16,761 nt of DNA from positions 1 to 16,761 of the forward strand of contig JABSQI010000016.1 in assembly GCA_013215905.1 (NCBI GenBank). Reading direction: 5' to 3'. The DNA comes from Legionellales bacterium (GTDB lineage Bacteria > Pseudomonadota > Gammaproteobacteria > PIVX01). The position numbers and the translations under genes are program-made. The stretch's first letter is position 1; each line of letters opens with the position of its first letter. The notes beneath the pieces were generated by a model. That model was not told the DNA's origin and did not search any database. It worked only from the letters and a program-made list of their open reading frames with translations. Shown one piece after another: positions 1 to 8,904 of the stretch.

Positions 1-65
1 GTGCCACGGAACAGCCAGCAATTTCCAACATACAAGTGCGTATTCTGACTTTGTCTTAGATGGTA

Positions 66-400
66 AATAAAACACCAACTTGCTCTCGTCCAGCGATGCG
101 CGCTTCTACATTGCTTCGCAATGTTTGCGTTTTGGCTAGACTAACGGCAATAAGCTAACAAAATTTTATGATTACTAGAAATGCTGAAAGGCATCTAAAA
201 TGATCTTGCGATCAGAGCAAGCGCACAGACACATTGCTTTGCAATGTCTGCGAGTCTTGCTAGCTCAACGGAGATAAGCAGATAAAATTTGCTCATCACT
301 AGATAAGTTGAAAGGGTATCCGAAAAGCTCTTGCGAATCCCCAGATGAAGCAATGCGCACTTATACATCGCTTCGCAATGTAGTGCGGAACGGCAAAATA
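66..400. repeat. Imperfect ~125-bp repeats with small hairpins
   Basis: Three related units lie in tandem. Each has a 7-bp stem with a 3-base loop: ACATTGC-TTC-GCAATGT at 108-124, ACATTGC-TTT-GCAATGT at 231-247, and ACATCGC-TTC-GCAATGT (one mismatch) at 365-381, spaced 123 and 134 bp apart. Between the hairpins, units 1 and 2 share blocks such as GCTAG, CAACGG or TAACGG, ATAAGC, AAAATTT, ACTAGA, TGAAAGG and CTTGCGA. A smaller hairpin, CCGC-TTT-GCGG, lies at 532-542. The repeats are richer in GC than the DNA around them. They look like dispersed intergenic palindromic repeats, possibly transcribed as structured RNA. I see no reading frame in them and do not recognise a named family. Confidence 0.6.
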
Positions 401-545
401 TTTGTTAGGATATCCTCGCCAAATGGCTCACTTTTGCTAATAAATATTGGATAATAATTTTACTATTCAGCAAGAATTAAAATATACGATTACCTGATAT
501 GCCCCTAGAAAAAAGTAACACACCACCCGCACCGCTTTGCGGAGT

Positions 546-942
546 GAATGTTGTTATAAATCAAATAGTTATGAAAACGTGATTTTTGCAAAAATTTGGT
601 GGAAAAATTAACAAATAAATAAGGCGAAATTAATTATTTTTAAGAATTAATAATTAATTAAATAATTATTAGATAATTAATTAATTCTGCTTAATTCTAA
701 ATAATTCTTAAAGCATTGAAAGAGTAGGAAATTTTAATAGTTAAATAATTAATTAAGATAATTAAATAATTATTTAAATAATTCCTATTGTGAAGAATGA
801 CTGCAACTAGAAAAATTAAATTAGGCTAATAAATCATAAAATAATTATTGGGGTTGTTTTTTTTTATTCAATTATTAGCAAACAAAAATCCATTTAGAAG
901 CAGCAACACGAAAAAAAATTTTATTCTTTGTTGTCAATTTTT
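546..942. other. Gene-free, extremely AT-rich intergenic stretch
   Basis: No convincing coding region is seen on either strand. From about 600 to 790 the sequence is almost wholly A and T, built of overlapping TTAATTA, AATTATT and ATTAATTAA words that can pair with each other in many ways. A T-run at 857-865 follows a G-run (GGGGTTG) but has no clear stem before it, so I do not call a terminator. The stretch could be an easily melted region or decayed DNA; nothing decides between these. Confidence 0.5.
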
Positions 943-975
943 GAGCGTCTCGAAAAGGGTGATTTTCTTTACACT
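943..975 (+). repeat. Left copy of the locus-flanking inverted repeat
   Basis: This reads GAGCGTCTCGAAAAGG followed by GTGATTTTCTTTACACT. Its last 16 bases are identical to the reverse complement of 14574-14589, and most of the rest also aligns. The similarity weakens after the ACACT. It lies upstream of the resolvase promoter region and faces inward. It fits the end of a transposon or IS. Confidence 0.5.
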
Positions 976-1011
976 GTTATTGCTAACGTAGAATTGATGT
1001 ATTGATAGGAA

Positions 1012-1080
1012 TATAATGCTTAACAACTTATCTACTAATCAATGTTAAGCATTTATCAGGTTATGATAAGTTATTAGATA
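1012..1080 (+). promoter_or_regulatory. Resolvase promoter and res-like nested dyads
   Basis: A perfect -10 hexamer TATAAT sits at 1012-1017, with no good -35 at the usual distance. It overlaps the left arm of an 11-bp perfect inverted repeat: AATGCTTAACA at 1015-1025 and TGTTAAGCATT at 1043-1053. A second, interleaved pair is AACTTATC at 1025-1032 and GATAAGTT at 1065-1072, and it extends with one gap (TATCTACTAA against TTATTAGATA). Tn3-type resolvases bind several dyad subsites just upstream of their own gene, where they recombine DNA and repress themselves. That position and arrangement match here, but the subsite assignment is inference. Confidence 0.45.
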
Positions 1081-1098
1081 AAATCACATGGAGGTAAT

Positions 1099-1683
1099 AT
1101 GAAGATAGGCTACGCTAGAGTATCAACCCATGACCAGTATTTGGGGATGCAGGAAGATGCCTTGAAGCAAGAAGGGTGTGAGCAAATTTACACCGATATT
1201 GCCAGCGGAGCAAAAACCGACCGATTAGGGCTGGATGAAGCAATTAACCATTTAAGAGCAAATGATATTTTAGTTGTATGGAAATTAGACCGTCTAGGTC
1301 GTTCAATGCAACACTTAATTCAAACCATAAAATTATTATATGATAAAAATATTGGTTTTAAGAGTTTGCAAGAAGATATCAATACGACAACTAGCGGTGG
1401 CAAATTAATATTTCATATCTTTGGAGCTTTAGCAGAATTTGAGCGAGATATAATCAGAGAGCGCACTCAAGCTGGTTTGGCATCTGCAAGAAAAAGAGGA
1501 CGATTGGGCGGTAGACCGCCAATGTTAAATCTACGCCAAGTAAAAAGATTGATAGAGCTTTATGATGAACAACAAAGCACAGTCGATGAAATCTGTAAAA
1601 TTTTTAATATTAGTAGACCATCTTTTTACAATTATTTAAAGAAATCAAAAAAAGAAAGACAAGCTATCCATCTTATTGGGTGA
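1099..1683 (+). CDS. Tn3-type serine resolvase/invertase
   Basis: This 194-aa protein is a small serine recombinase, the usual length for Tn3 TnpR or Gin/Hin-type enzymes. The N-terminal catalytic domain opens with the YARVST motif holding the nucleophilic serine (about residue 9). It continues with WKLDRLGRS around residues 61-69 (the catalytic-arginine region) and AEFERDIIRERTQAGLASAR around 112-131, the start of the long dimerisation helix. The C-terminal 45 or so residues form a DNA-binding helix-turn-helix (ICKIFNISRPSFYNYL). A Shine-Dalgarno GGAGGT sits at 1090-1095. The enzyme should resolve cointegrates or invert DNA at a res site, and candidate dyads lie directly upstream. No Tn3 transposase gene is in the window, so it is an orphan resolvase here. 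Its position at the edge of the toxin/immunity block suggests it belongs to the element that carries the block. Confidence 0.92.
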   Translation: MKIGYARVSTHDQYLGMQEDALKQEGCEQIYTDIASGAKTDRLGLDEAINHLRANDILVVWKLDRLGRSMQHLIQTIKLLYDKNIGFKSLQEDINTTTSGGKLIFHIFGALAEFERDIIRERTQAGLASARKRGRLGGRPPMLNLRQVKRLIELYDEQQSTVDEICKIFNISRPSFYNYLKKSKKERQAIHLIG

Positions 1684-1757
1684 TTATTTCGCAATAATGT
1701 TCTAAAATAAGTAAATTTTGCTGTAAAATGGTTGTTTTTAACTTTTATATTGGTTTA

Positions 1758-3722
1758 ATGTTTAAACATAAATTATCAAATACTATCTTGCTAGTTTTGT
1801 TAGGGCTTAGTTATTTTAGCCTAGCTTTGGGTTATGGTGAGGGAGATAAGTACCACACCCATCTAGATATAATTGGCAAGGCTGGTAATAAACGCTCAAT
1901 TTTTCGTGCAGGTCTTTTAGAGCCATTTTATCAAGGTGGGAATTTTCTATCCTACGGGACAATAATTGGGATGGCTGATACGGTTAATATAGTAGAAGGT
2001 AACTTTGGTTTGGGTTATCGTCATATAGTTAATAGGTCTATATTTGGTGGGTATTTCTTCTATGATGTTAGGAAGACGAAACTCAAGAATAAAGTAAATC
2101 AACTTACATTTGGGTTAGAGTATTTTACCAAATATCTAGATTTAAGATTTAATTTATATATGCCAAAATCAAAAACCTTTGAAGAGGCTAGTACTCCAAG
2201 AGTATCAGTAAACAGAGTTCTTGGTCATCAATACCAATTTGAAGCCAATAGAGTCCAATCAATAGCTACTGAGCGAGCATTAAAAGGTTTAGATATTGAT
2301 GTTGGGGTAAATTTCCCTGTGCTATTTAATCCATATATGAGAATTGCTTACTATAGATTTGGATTAAGTAGAGATGTTACAACAATTAACGGCATAAGAT
2401 TTTGTCTTGGGATGAGTATATTTAATAATCTCGATTTAAATATGGAAATATCCAACGACAAGGTAAGAGAAGATGTATATTTTTTTGGAATAGCTTTTAG
2501 ACATACATTTGATGTGAAAGATTCGTTTTACCAAAACCCATTAAATAAGAAGATGGTATCAATTCCAATCAGAGATGTAGATATAGTAGTTGATGAGTCA
2601 GATAGATATATTAAAAATAAAATTGCAGATATTGATGTTACCCATAGAGCGGCATTATTAATTGATAATGATACAGGAGATGTCTTGCATTTGCGTAGGA
2701 TAGATAGCCAGTATGGTTCTTATGTTTATCATAGCAGAACAACCCTAGAAGAGCTTAATACAAAAGTAAGAGAATATTCACTTAACAGAAGGAGTGCTGT
2801 AGAGCCTGAAGAACAAAGACTGCTTGAAATACTAAAGGTTGCCTATGATATGCATCACCCAGAGCAGGGTGATTGCAATACAGATATTTTTATAGCGAAT
2901 AATTTAAGTTGTGGCAAATATGGTAGAGATAATCTGCCTGAAAAGAGTGAACAGGATATAAGCAAGCTCTCAAGAACTTTGGATTATCACAATGACGTTA
3001 AATATGGCGATGATATTGAAAATTACTATGATTATTCTATTAATTACCATATAGAAGAGACGAAGGAATACCATAATTTTGATATGGAAAAAGCACAGAA
3101 AAAAAGTGCTTATTATAAAAAGAAACTAGATGAGGCAATATGGCGTAGGAATTTTAAACACGCTAAAAAATATCAAGCTAAGATTGATGATGCTCTAGGC
3201 TCGGTAGAGTATTATAAAAACAAAAGAGACAATTGTGCTCAACAAGAGCAACAAAAGGTAGAGCAGCGCACATCTAACTCCAAACAGTGGTGGGACAATA
3301 ATCCCTATGACCCTAGCTGGAGTAGCACAAGTGTTGAATATAGAGCATGGCATGCAAATTGGGAGACAATGTATCAACAAAGCAGAGCTGCTAGGATAAG
3401 GGATGATGAGAATTGGTGGGATAGTTTTTGGGATAATTGCGAAGGATATATGTCGCCAGAAAAAAAAGAGTTGTATGCATTTTTGAGGCAGAAAAAGATA
3501 ACAGAAGAGCTTAAGGAGGACATTAGTAACTTCAATAAAGGTGGCGATATGGATACAAACAGCTGGGATAGGAGGACTTGGCAAAAAGCTTTTAGGTTCT
3601 GGTCAATGAAATATCATCCAGACAGAAGAGCAGATGTTAGCGCAGATGAGGCGACATACCATTTTCAATGGATGAATGGCTTCGTAGATGCAATCTTTGC
3701 TGAAAATAATTGGCGACGCTAA
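1758..3722 (+). CDS. Inverse autotransporter-type barrel protein with C-terminal J-like domain
   Basis: This is a 654-aa exported protein. I start it at the second ATG (1758), not 1728, because this gives a clean signal peptide (basic MFKHK, then a hydrophobic stretch to about residue 25) matching its downstream neighbour; neither ATG has a good ribosome site. Residues of about 27-251 alternate like the outer-membrane barrel of intimin/invasin-type (type Ve) proteins, with GGYFFYD, FGLEYFTKYLDLRFNLYMP and a closing strand near AFRHTF. A linker, PIRDVDIVVD (about 270-280), is shared with the next gene. The passenger has a Lys/Tyr-rich helical stretch (about 441-493), a Trp-rich stretch (about 509-563) and a C-terminal segment with YHPD (HPD at 620-622) resembling J-domain helices II-III. 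No toxin domain is recognised. It is probably a tandem paralogue of the 3858 gene; its passenger function is unknown. Confidence 0.75.
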   Translation: MFKHKLSNTILLVLLGLSYFSLALGYGEGDKYHTHLDIIGKAGNKRSIFRAGLLEPFYQGGNFLSYGTIIGMADTVNIVEGNFGLGYRHIVNRSIFGGYFFYDVRKTKLKNKVNQLTFGLEYFTKYLDLRFNLYMPKSKTFEEASTPRVSVNRVLGHQYQFEANRVQSIATERALKGLDIDVGVNFPVLFNPYMRIAYYRFGLSRDVTTINGIRFCLGMSIFNNLDLNMEISNDKVREDVYFFGIAFRHTFDVKDSFYQNPLNKKMVSIPIRDVDIVVDESDRYIKNKIADIDVTHRAALLIDNDTGDVLHLRRIDSQYGSYVYHSRTTLEELNTKVREYSLNRRSAVEPEEQRLLEILKVAYDMHHPEQGDCNTDIFIANNLSCGKYGRDNLPEKSEQDISKLSRTLDYHNDVKYGDDIENYYDYSINYHIEETKEYHNFDMEKAQKKSAYYKKKLDEAIWRRNFKHAKKYQAKIDDALGSVEYYKNKRDNCAQQEQQKVEQRTSNSKQWWDNNPYDPSWSSTSVEYRAWHANWETMYQQSRAARIRDDENWWDSFWDNCEGYMSPEKKELYAFLRQKKITEELKEDISNFNKGGDMDTNSWDRRTWQKAFRFWSMKYHPDRRADVSADEATYHFQWMNGFVDAIFAENNWRR

Positions 3723-3857
3723 TTGCTAAAATAATGCTCAATATTTATCTGGGTAATTTACCTAATCTATTAAATTAAGCATAAATTTTAATATTTATTG
3801 TTGAAATTTTAAGTAATTTTTACTAAATTGTTTACATTTTAATAAATAGAACAATAA

Positions 3858-6800
3858 ATGTTTAAAAGATTAATATTTATCCTATTATTTGTATTTTGTG
3901 TTGTCTCTCAAGCAGAAGAGTCTAACAGGTATTCATTGAATATAGATTATACGTTTAAGGTTGGTAATAGGAGAGATATATCCAGGCTTGGGATATTAGT
4001 GCCTGTCCAAGAATATAATTCAGGATTGTTGTTTTCTAATATATTTGGTTTACGTGATACACGAGATTCTTCAGAAATAAATTTAGGCTTTGGTTATAGG
4101 GAGCTGTTTAAGAAATCAATTATCGGCGGAGTAGTTTTTTATGATAAAAGGAAAAGTAATACTGGGAATATATTTAGTCAGCTAACTTTTAGTTTAGAAT
4201 ATTTTAGACGTTATCTTGAATTTAGGTTAAATGGTTATGCTCCAATAGGGAAGATATCGAAACCATCGGAGTCATCTAGAACTTATACACCAAAATCATA
4301 TTTAAAAACAACCAGAAAGGGATTTGTAACAGAGAAGGCTCTTTGGGGATATGATGTAGAGCTTGGAGGGAACTTACCATCTCTTGAGAGATTAACAGGA
4401 TTTGTAGCTTATTATCATTTCAATGATAATGATATCAAAGCTATCCATGGGGTTAGATATAGATGCGGCTTTAAGTTAAATGAATATTTAAGTCTTGAAG
4501 GAGAGATAGCTCATGATAGGTTAAGGAATATTAACTATCTAGCAGGTGTTAGAATTCATTTAACCATAGGAGGTAAATCAAATAACCAATTATCATCATT
4601 AGAGAGAAAGATGACTCAAATGGTTATCCGGGATATAGATATAATCACCGATAAAGTTAAGGACAGTTTTGAGTTTGATACAAGTAAGCCCATAGAATAT
4701 GAGGTTGATTGGTATGAAAACGGAACATTTGTCGATGCAGATGAGAGTGAGGTTAAGGTTGAGTTTGATGATGACGGTATCCCAGTTAGAGTTAATTTTC
4801 CTGGAGCTAGAAAACCACTAGGATTTCTTAGGGAGGTAGAGCAAAGGAATAACTTTAGGAACACTAATAGGCCAAGATATAGAGGAGTAGATGATTTAGA
4901 AATTCGTGGGATATTGAATAATTCTGAAACAAGCTTTAATAATGCTTTAAAAGTTTTAGGATTATCCAAAAAAACAACAATTAGAGATGTTAAAAAGGCC
5001 TATCGTAAATTATCAAAGAAACATCATCCAGATAGAGGAGGTAATGGAGATGATTTTAATTGCCTAAGAGAGGCTTATGAGATTATCATGTCTTTATATA
5101 ATAAAGATGTAGATAAATTCATTAATGTGATAAGAAAATCAAGTCATAAACAGGAATTCACCTTTGTGCCAAGCTGGTTTGGTGCAAGCTTTACCTCTGG
5201 TAAGAAAACTAATTACACTCCAAAACCAATGCTAGCTTTAAGTCTATATCCCCATACTATTCGAAGCAAAGATATTAGTGGACAAGGGATGAGTGATAAC
5301 TTTGTTGGGATAGAGTTTGAAGATAGTAAAACCGCTAGATTAATTGGTAAGAATGGTTCAGTTAATTTAGATTCAAATTATATCAAAGGAATTCCACAAG
5401 GTCTTAGCAAAGGACAATTAGTTAAGTTTATTCAAAACAGTAGATTTAACATTAATCCACAATTATCAAACAACAATGCAGTTATTGGCTATAGCGTAGA
5501 TGTAGTAGGTAGGTTAAGAGGAGGCATGTTTGGGGGTAAAGATTATAGGGGTTCGAAAGATTACAATATTCGGCCAGAAAGAAATCCAATGTCTTCAGGA
5601 GGGTTTCAGCCAAGAAACAATAATGGCTCGTTTGGTGGAGGTGGTCCAGAAGATATAAGACGTACTAAAGAAAGCTGGTGGTTTGGTAATAATAATCCTC
5701 ATCAAAATTTTAACGGCACCCCATCACCAGAAGGAAGGACCCAATTCCTAAGTCAAATCCATGGTTATTATAGAATTGGAGATACGGACTATGTTCGTTG
5801 GGCAGATGGTAGTTCTGTTAAATTCATAACATATGGGAATTCTTCGGGTGAAATATTTTCATCTCCAGAGACAGAAGGTCAATATATTCATTTTAGGACG
5901 GCATTAGCACCAGCTCGTAATCGTAAAGGACCGCAGGCTTATCATGGAGGCGGGAAGTTTTGGTATTACGATAGATTCTTAGAATATCTATCATCAAAGA
6001 ATATTTCACCAACAGCAGCAAGAGACAATTTAGTTAATTTATTTAATAACTGGAAAAAAGAGGTACCAAATCCCATCCCGCATATTCAAGAAAAACGACA
6101 AAACTTTGCATCAGCTAAGAGTAAATATACTAAATTTATGCAAAACACCAAGGATATCAAACAGCAATTATTTGAAGGGACAAGGCTTTTAAAAGAATCC
6201 AGGAAAAAGCTTTATGATGTTTTAAATCAATTATCATACAAAGAAGATATGAAGAACGCATATGGTCATTTAAAGCCAGAATTTAATGACTTTGTTAATT
6301 CTATGCAGAAACACAGAAAGCTTTCTATTTCTTATATGGAAAAAATTAGAAAGGAGATGCAACAACAATTATCTACTGGTATAGGTGTTCCACCTAAAGA
6401 TAACACAAATATTTATCATAAACTACAGGAAGCTTATTTGGCGGTTAATGTTGGAATGGGAGATAAGTTACAACAACAAATTGATAAGGTATATAAAGGA
6501 ATTTGGGATGAATATACCGAAGGGATGAGAAAAAATCGTAATAATCCAGACTATGCCAAAAAGCGTTGGGACGAAATTAGAAGGGAAAGAATCAAGCCGA
6601 TACTTGACCAAAGAGCTAAGCAAGCCACCAAAGATAATCAACAGTTTCATCAAAAATTTGATGCAAAATTAAAAAAGCTAAATGAATTTATTACAACATC
6701 TGATTTATCACAAAGGGAATATGACAAGAAATATAGTGAATTAGAGCAATCTGTTCAAGGTGTTTTAACTGAAACTTTAAAAACCACCCATGCTTTTAGT

Positions 6801-8276
6801 ATAGGTGATGAAAATAAACAAGATTTTAAGAAAGTTCTTGAGTCCTTAAAGCAAGCAAGCAAAAGACATAGAGAAATGTCGCGCCAGAAATACGATAGAG
6901 AAATAAAACAAGCACAACAAAAAAGAATACAAGAGCAACAAAAAAGAAAACAGGAATACGAACAGAGGAAAAATCAAAAAACTTTGGATTTTATTAATAA
7001 ACATTCAGATTTAGTTTTTGATGAATTAAGTGTTGATAAAAGCATTCAAGCTGCCAATGCATTAGGTTGCTTAGAGCCTTTTCTTGAGCAAGAAAGGAAT
7101 TTTAAAAAGCATAACAGCGGCAAGCCTTTTGTTCCCCCTCAAGTTAGAATCATTACTTTTACAGGAAGTATTAATCGAGCTTTTCCTAATCCAACCATAG
7201 AAGATAAACAATCATCTTTATATAAAGCCTTAGAGGAATTTAAGGTAATTGCTGCTAGCAATACGTCTCTTTATGATAATTTCTTTCCGACAATTGAGCA
7301 ATTAGCTCAAAAACATAAAAAACAACGAGAATCAGTAGAATCTAAAGAACAACATAATGAAGTTGCCCCAAACTTAAATAATAACTCTAATCAATATGAT
7401 GAACTTGTTAAGTTGCAGAAAACTAGCTCAACAAAAGTCGACCAAGAGCTAGAAAGAGAAATAAAGCGTGATTTCGAAACCAAGATGAAGAGGGAGGAAG
7501 AGAGTCTTGAATCTCAGGGTAATGATGGTAACCCACATTCTGTACCTTACATGCAAAAATTAGGATATCAAATAGCAACCTCTGTTGCTTCTATGCTTAC
7601 TAAAACCGCTGATGCCAAAATGCTAAGTAATGCAATAAAAATAGGAAATTCATCTACTCTTGGAGTTCTAGGAGGCGGGAAACCTGTTATGGGTGGATCT
7701 AGTGAACTTGAACAAGTAGCTACTAAAAAGGTAAATGAATATGCTGAAATTTACAATGTTAGCAAGGAGGTGTTATTCAAATATTTTACTACAGCATGGT
7801 TCTCTCCTATTTCACAGTTGTCTGACAAATTACTTGATGGATATCAACCTCATAAGGATACTGGTGATACTAAGAGAGTATCTCCTATACAAAAAGATAT
7901 TGGCGTAAATAAAACTATAAGTTGGCAGCAAGATTCAAAAGATTCAGTAGAATCATTTACTGGATTTCCAATTCAACAACAACAAATTAATTCTACAACT
8001 AGCAATAAACCTAATGTTGAAGATAATTCATTGTTGATGCAAGAAAATTTTAAAGCAACTAGTCCAATTTGGCAGGGGTTAAAGCCTTTTAGAGGAGCAA
8101 TTAAAACTAATGGCTTATCAGGAAATAAAAAAGAATATTATAAATGGGATTTTAATCATAGCGGAGAAATAGAAGCTTATAATCATGATGGCGAACATAT
8201 AGGTGTTATCTGTCCTAAAACAGGACAAAAAATAAAACCAGCAAAAAAAGGTAGAAATATTAAGGGGGAACTATGA
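3858..8276 (+). CDS. Inverse autotransporter with J-domain and C-terminal colicin E3-like rRNase
   Basis: This is a 1472-aa exported protein. Residues 1-20 are a signal peptide (MFKRLIFILLFVFCVVSQA). Residues of about 21-240 form an inverse-autotransporter barrel (GGVVFYD, FSLEYFRRYLEFRLNGYAP), followed by the linker VIRDIDIITD near 255. A J-domain follows at about 362-415 with HPD at 390-392 and KKAYRKLSKK before it. A Gly/Asn-rich stretch lies at about 577-600, then long charged coiled-coil regions (about 745-1060, richest in Gln/Lys near 1010-1045). The last 50 or so residues match the colicin E3/cloacin 16S rRNase as I remember it: YKWDFNHSGEIEAY against YEWDSQHGELEGY, then CPKTG and GRNIK near the end. 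Asp1431, His1434, Glu1439 and Arg1466 align with E3 Asp510, His513, Glu517 and Arg545, with one extra residue between His and Glu. The likely role is a surface-displayed toxin cutting 16S rRNA in a competitor or host compartment. The gene overlaps the next one by 4 bp. The start lacks a clear ribosome site. Confidence 0.85.
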   Translation: MFKRLIFILLFVFCVVSQAEESNRYSLNIDYTFKVGNRRDISRLGILVPVQEYNSGLLFSNIFGLRDTRDSSEINLGFGYRELFKKSIIGGVVFYDKRKSNTGNIFSQLTFSLEYFRRYLEFRLNGYAPIGKISKPSESSRTYTPKSYLKTTRKGFVTEKALWGYDVELGGNLPSLERLTGFVAYYHFNDNDIKAIHGVRYRCGFKLNEYLSLEGEIAHDRLRNINYLAGVRIHLTIGGKSNNQLSSLERKMTQMVIRDIDIITDKVKDSFEFDTSKPIEYEVDWYENGTFVDADESEVKVEFDDDGIPVRVNFPGARKPLGFLREVEQRNNFRNTNRPRYRGVDDLEIRGILNNSETSFNNALKVLGLSKKTTIRDVKKAYRKLSKKHHPDRGGNGDDFNCLREAYEIIMSLYNKDVDKFINVIRKSSHKQEFTFVPSWFGASFTSGKKTNYTPKPMLALSLYPHTIRSKDISGQGMSDNFVGIEFEDSKTARLIGKNGSVNLDSNYIKGIPQGLSKGQLVKFIQNSRFNINPQLSNNNAVIGYSVDVVGRLRGGMFGGKDYRGSKDYNIRPERNPMSSGGFQPRNNNGSFGGGGPEDIRRTKESWWFGNNNPHQNFNGTPSPEGRTQFLSQIHGYYRIGDTDYVRWADGSSVKFITYGNSSGEIFSSPETEGQYIHFRTALAPARNRKGPQAYHGGGKFWYYDRFLEYLSSKNISPTAARDNLVNLFNNWKKEVPNPIPHIQEKRQNFASAKSKYTKFMQNTKDIKQQLFEGTRLLKESRKKLYDVLNQLSYKEDMKNAYGHLKPEFNDFVNSMQKHRKLSISYMEKIRKEMQQQLSTGIGVPPKDNTNIYHKLQEAYLAVNVGMGDKLQQQIDKVYKGIWDEYTEGMRKNRNNPDYAKKRWDEIRRERIKPILDQRAKQATKDNQQFHQKFDAKLKKLNEFITTSDLSQREYDKKYSELEQSVQGVLTETLKTTHAFSIGDENKQDFKKVLESLKQASKRHREMSRQKYDREIKQAQQKRIQEQQKRKQEYEQRKNQKTLDFINKHSDLVFDELSVDKSIQAANALGCLEPFLEQERNFKKHNSGKPFVPPQVRIITFTGSINRAFPNPTIEDKQSSLYKALEEFKVIAASNTSLYDNFFPTIEQLAQKHKKQRESVESKEQHNEVAPNLNNNSNQYDELVKLQKTSSTKVDQELEREIKRDFETKMKREEESLESQGNDGNPHSVPYMQKLGYQIATSVASMLTKTADAKMLSNAIKIGNSSTLGVLGGGKPVMGGSSELEQVATKKVNEYAEIYNVSKEVLFKYFTTAWFSPISQLSDKLLDGYQPHKDTGDTKRVSPIQKDIGVNKTISWQQDSKDSVESFTGFPIQQQQINSTTSNKPNVEDNSLLMQENFKATSPIWQGLKPFRGAIKTNGLSGNKKEYYKWDFNHSGEIEAYNHDGEHIGVICPKTGQKIKPAKKGRNIKGEL

Positions 8277-8587
8277 CAAACAACATGTTTTTTTGTTGTG
8301 ATGATATGAAGATACACATTTCTGAAAATGAAGTTGCTATTAGATATTCTCCTAGAGATAGAGAATTCCATATATGCGTTTTGGGTTTAAAAGCCCCAAC
8401 TGTTAGCGAGGTAATACAATCATATCAGTTAATTAATTATTGTCCTTGGTGCGGTTCAAAATTACCAGATCACTTAGGAGAAAGACGATGCAGAGAACTA
8501 GAGAAATTGGGATACGATGAGTTTTTCTCAGACGATATTCCGAGTGAATTTAAAACAGATGAATGGTGGCTAAAAAGAGGTTATTGA
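8273..8587 (+). CDS. CPWCG zinc-ribbon protein (DUF6980-like), putative immunity protein
   Basis: This is a 104-aa protein with a CC pair at residues 8-9, CPWCGSKLP in the middle and a C-terminal IPSEFKTDEWW motif. The order CC-x2-M, CPWCGxxLP and IPxxFxxDxWW is how I remember the DUF6980 family, which often neighbours toxin genes. The two Cys pairs could bind zinc. The start overlaps the toxin stop (ATGA), and its ribosome site AAGGGGGAA (8262-8270) lies inside the toxin's last codons, so the two are translationally coupled. That arrangement is typical of a toxin's own immunity gene. It is not the classic colicin E3 immunity fold; that type appears at 11796. A paralogue lies at 11438. The immunity role is inferred from position. 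Confidence 0.7.
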   Translation: MTNNMFFCCDDMKIHISENEVAIRYSPRDREFHICVLGLKAPTVSEVIQSYQLINYCPWCGSKLPDHLGERRCRELEKLGYDEFFSDDIPSEFKTDEWWLKRGY

Positions 8588-8589
8588 TT

Positions 8590-8904
8590 ATGGCAAGAAT
8601 AAAATTGATATGTGAAAGCGTGATTTTTTATTCTGATTATGATGAAGAGCTTTTTTATTTATGGATTAAGAAAATAGATTCTATTGTTAATTGTTATGGA
8701 GAAGGAACTATTGAATATCTATGTTTGGATAGTTATATTATTCCAGATGATGATCTAAGGGAATTGCTCTCTTTATTTTATAAATATGATATTAATATGA
8801 ATCAGCTTTCTATATTTGTTAATGAAAATAATGAGGAATGGTTTAAAAATAACACGGAATCATTTTGGCATGGAAAAGTTTTCGTTACAGAGACAAAGCT
8901 ATGA
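8590..8904 (+). CDS. Small acidic protein, putative immunity protein
   Basis: I place the start at 8590 (MARIKL), two bases after the previous stop, because AAGAGG at 8575-8580 sits at a normal distance; an upstream in-frame ATG at 8563 would overlap the preceding gene. The product has 104 aa, no signal peptide and no membrane segment. It contains FYSDYDEELFYLWIKKI, a central alternation of strands and helices, DDDLRELLSLFYKYDI and a C-terminal WFKNNTESFWHGKVF. This resembles small hypothetical proteins common in immunity arrays, but I know no named family. Its stop overlaps the start of the decayed DUF4279 gene (ATGA), so it is part of the same operon. Confidence 0.6.
   Translation: MARIKLICESVIFYSDYDEELFYLWIKKIDSIVNCYGEGTIEYLCLDSYIIPDDDLRELLSLFYKYDINMNQLSIFVNENNEEWFKNNTESFWHGKVFVTETKL

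Noticed and set aside
66..400. CRISPR array
   Set aside because: There are only three imperfect units about 125 bp apart, with conserved rather than unique sequence between them, and no cas genes.
840..870. Intrinsic terminator at a T-run
   Set aside because: There is a nine-T run but no stable stem directly before it.
1728..1757. Upstream start for the first inverse autotransporter
   Set aside because: It puts extra residues before the basic/hydrophobic signal peptide and has no better ribosome site. The start at 1758 parallels the paralogue's start.
3195..3584. Minus-strand open frame
   Set aside because: It lies wholly opposite the well-supported 1758-3722 gene, is a low-complexity mirror of its Lys/Trp-rich codons, and has no ribosome site.
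3801..3829. Promoter TTGAAA-17-TAAATT before the toxin gene
   Set aside because: The -10 is a poor match and the 3723-3857 gap is so AT-rich that such matches are expected by chance.
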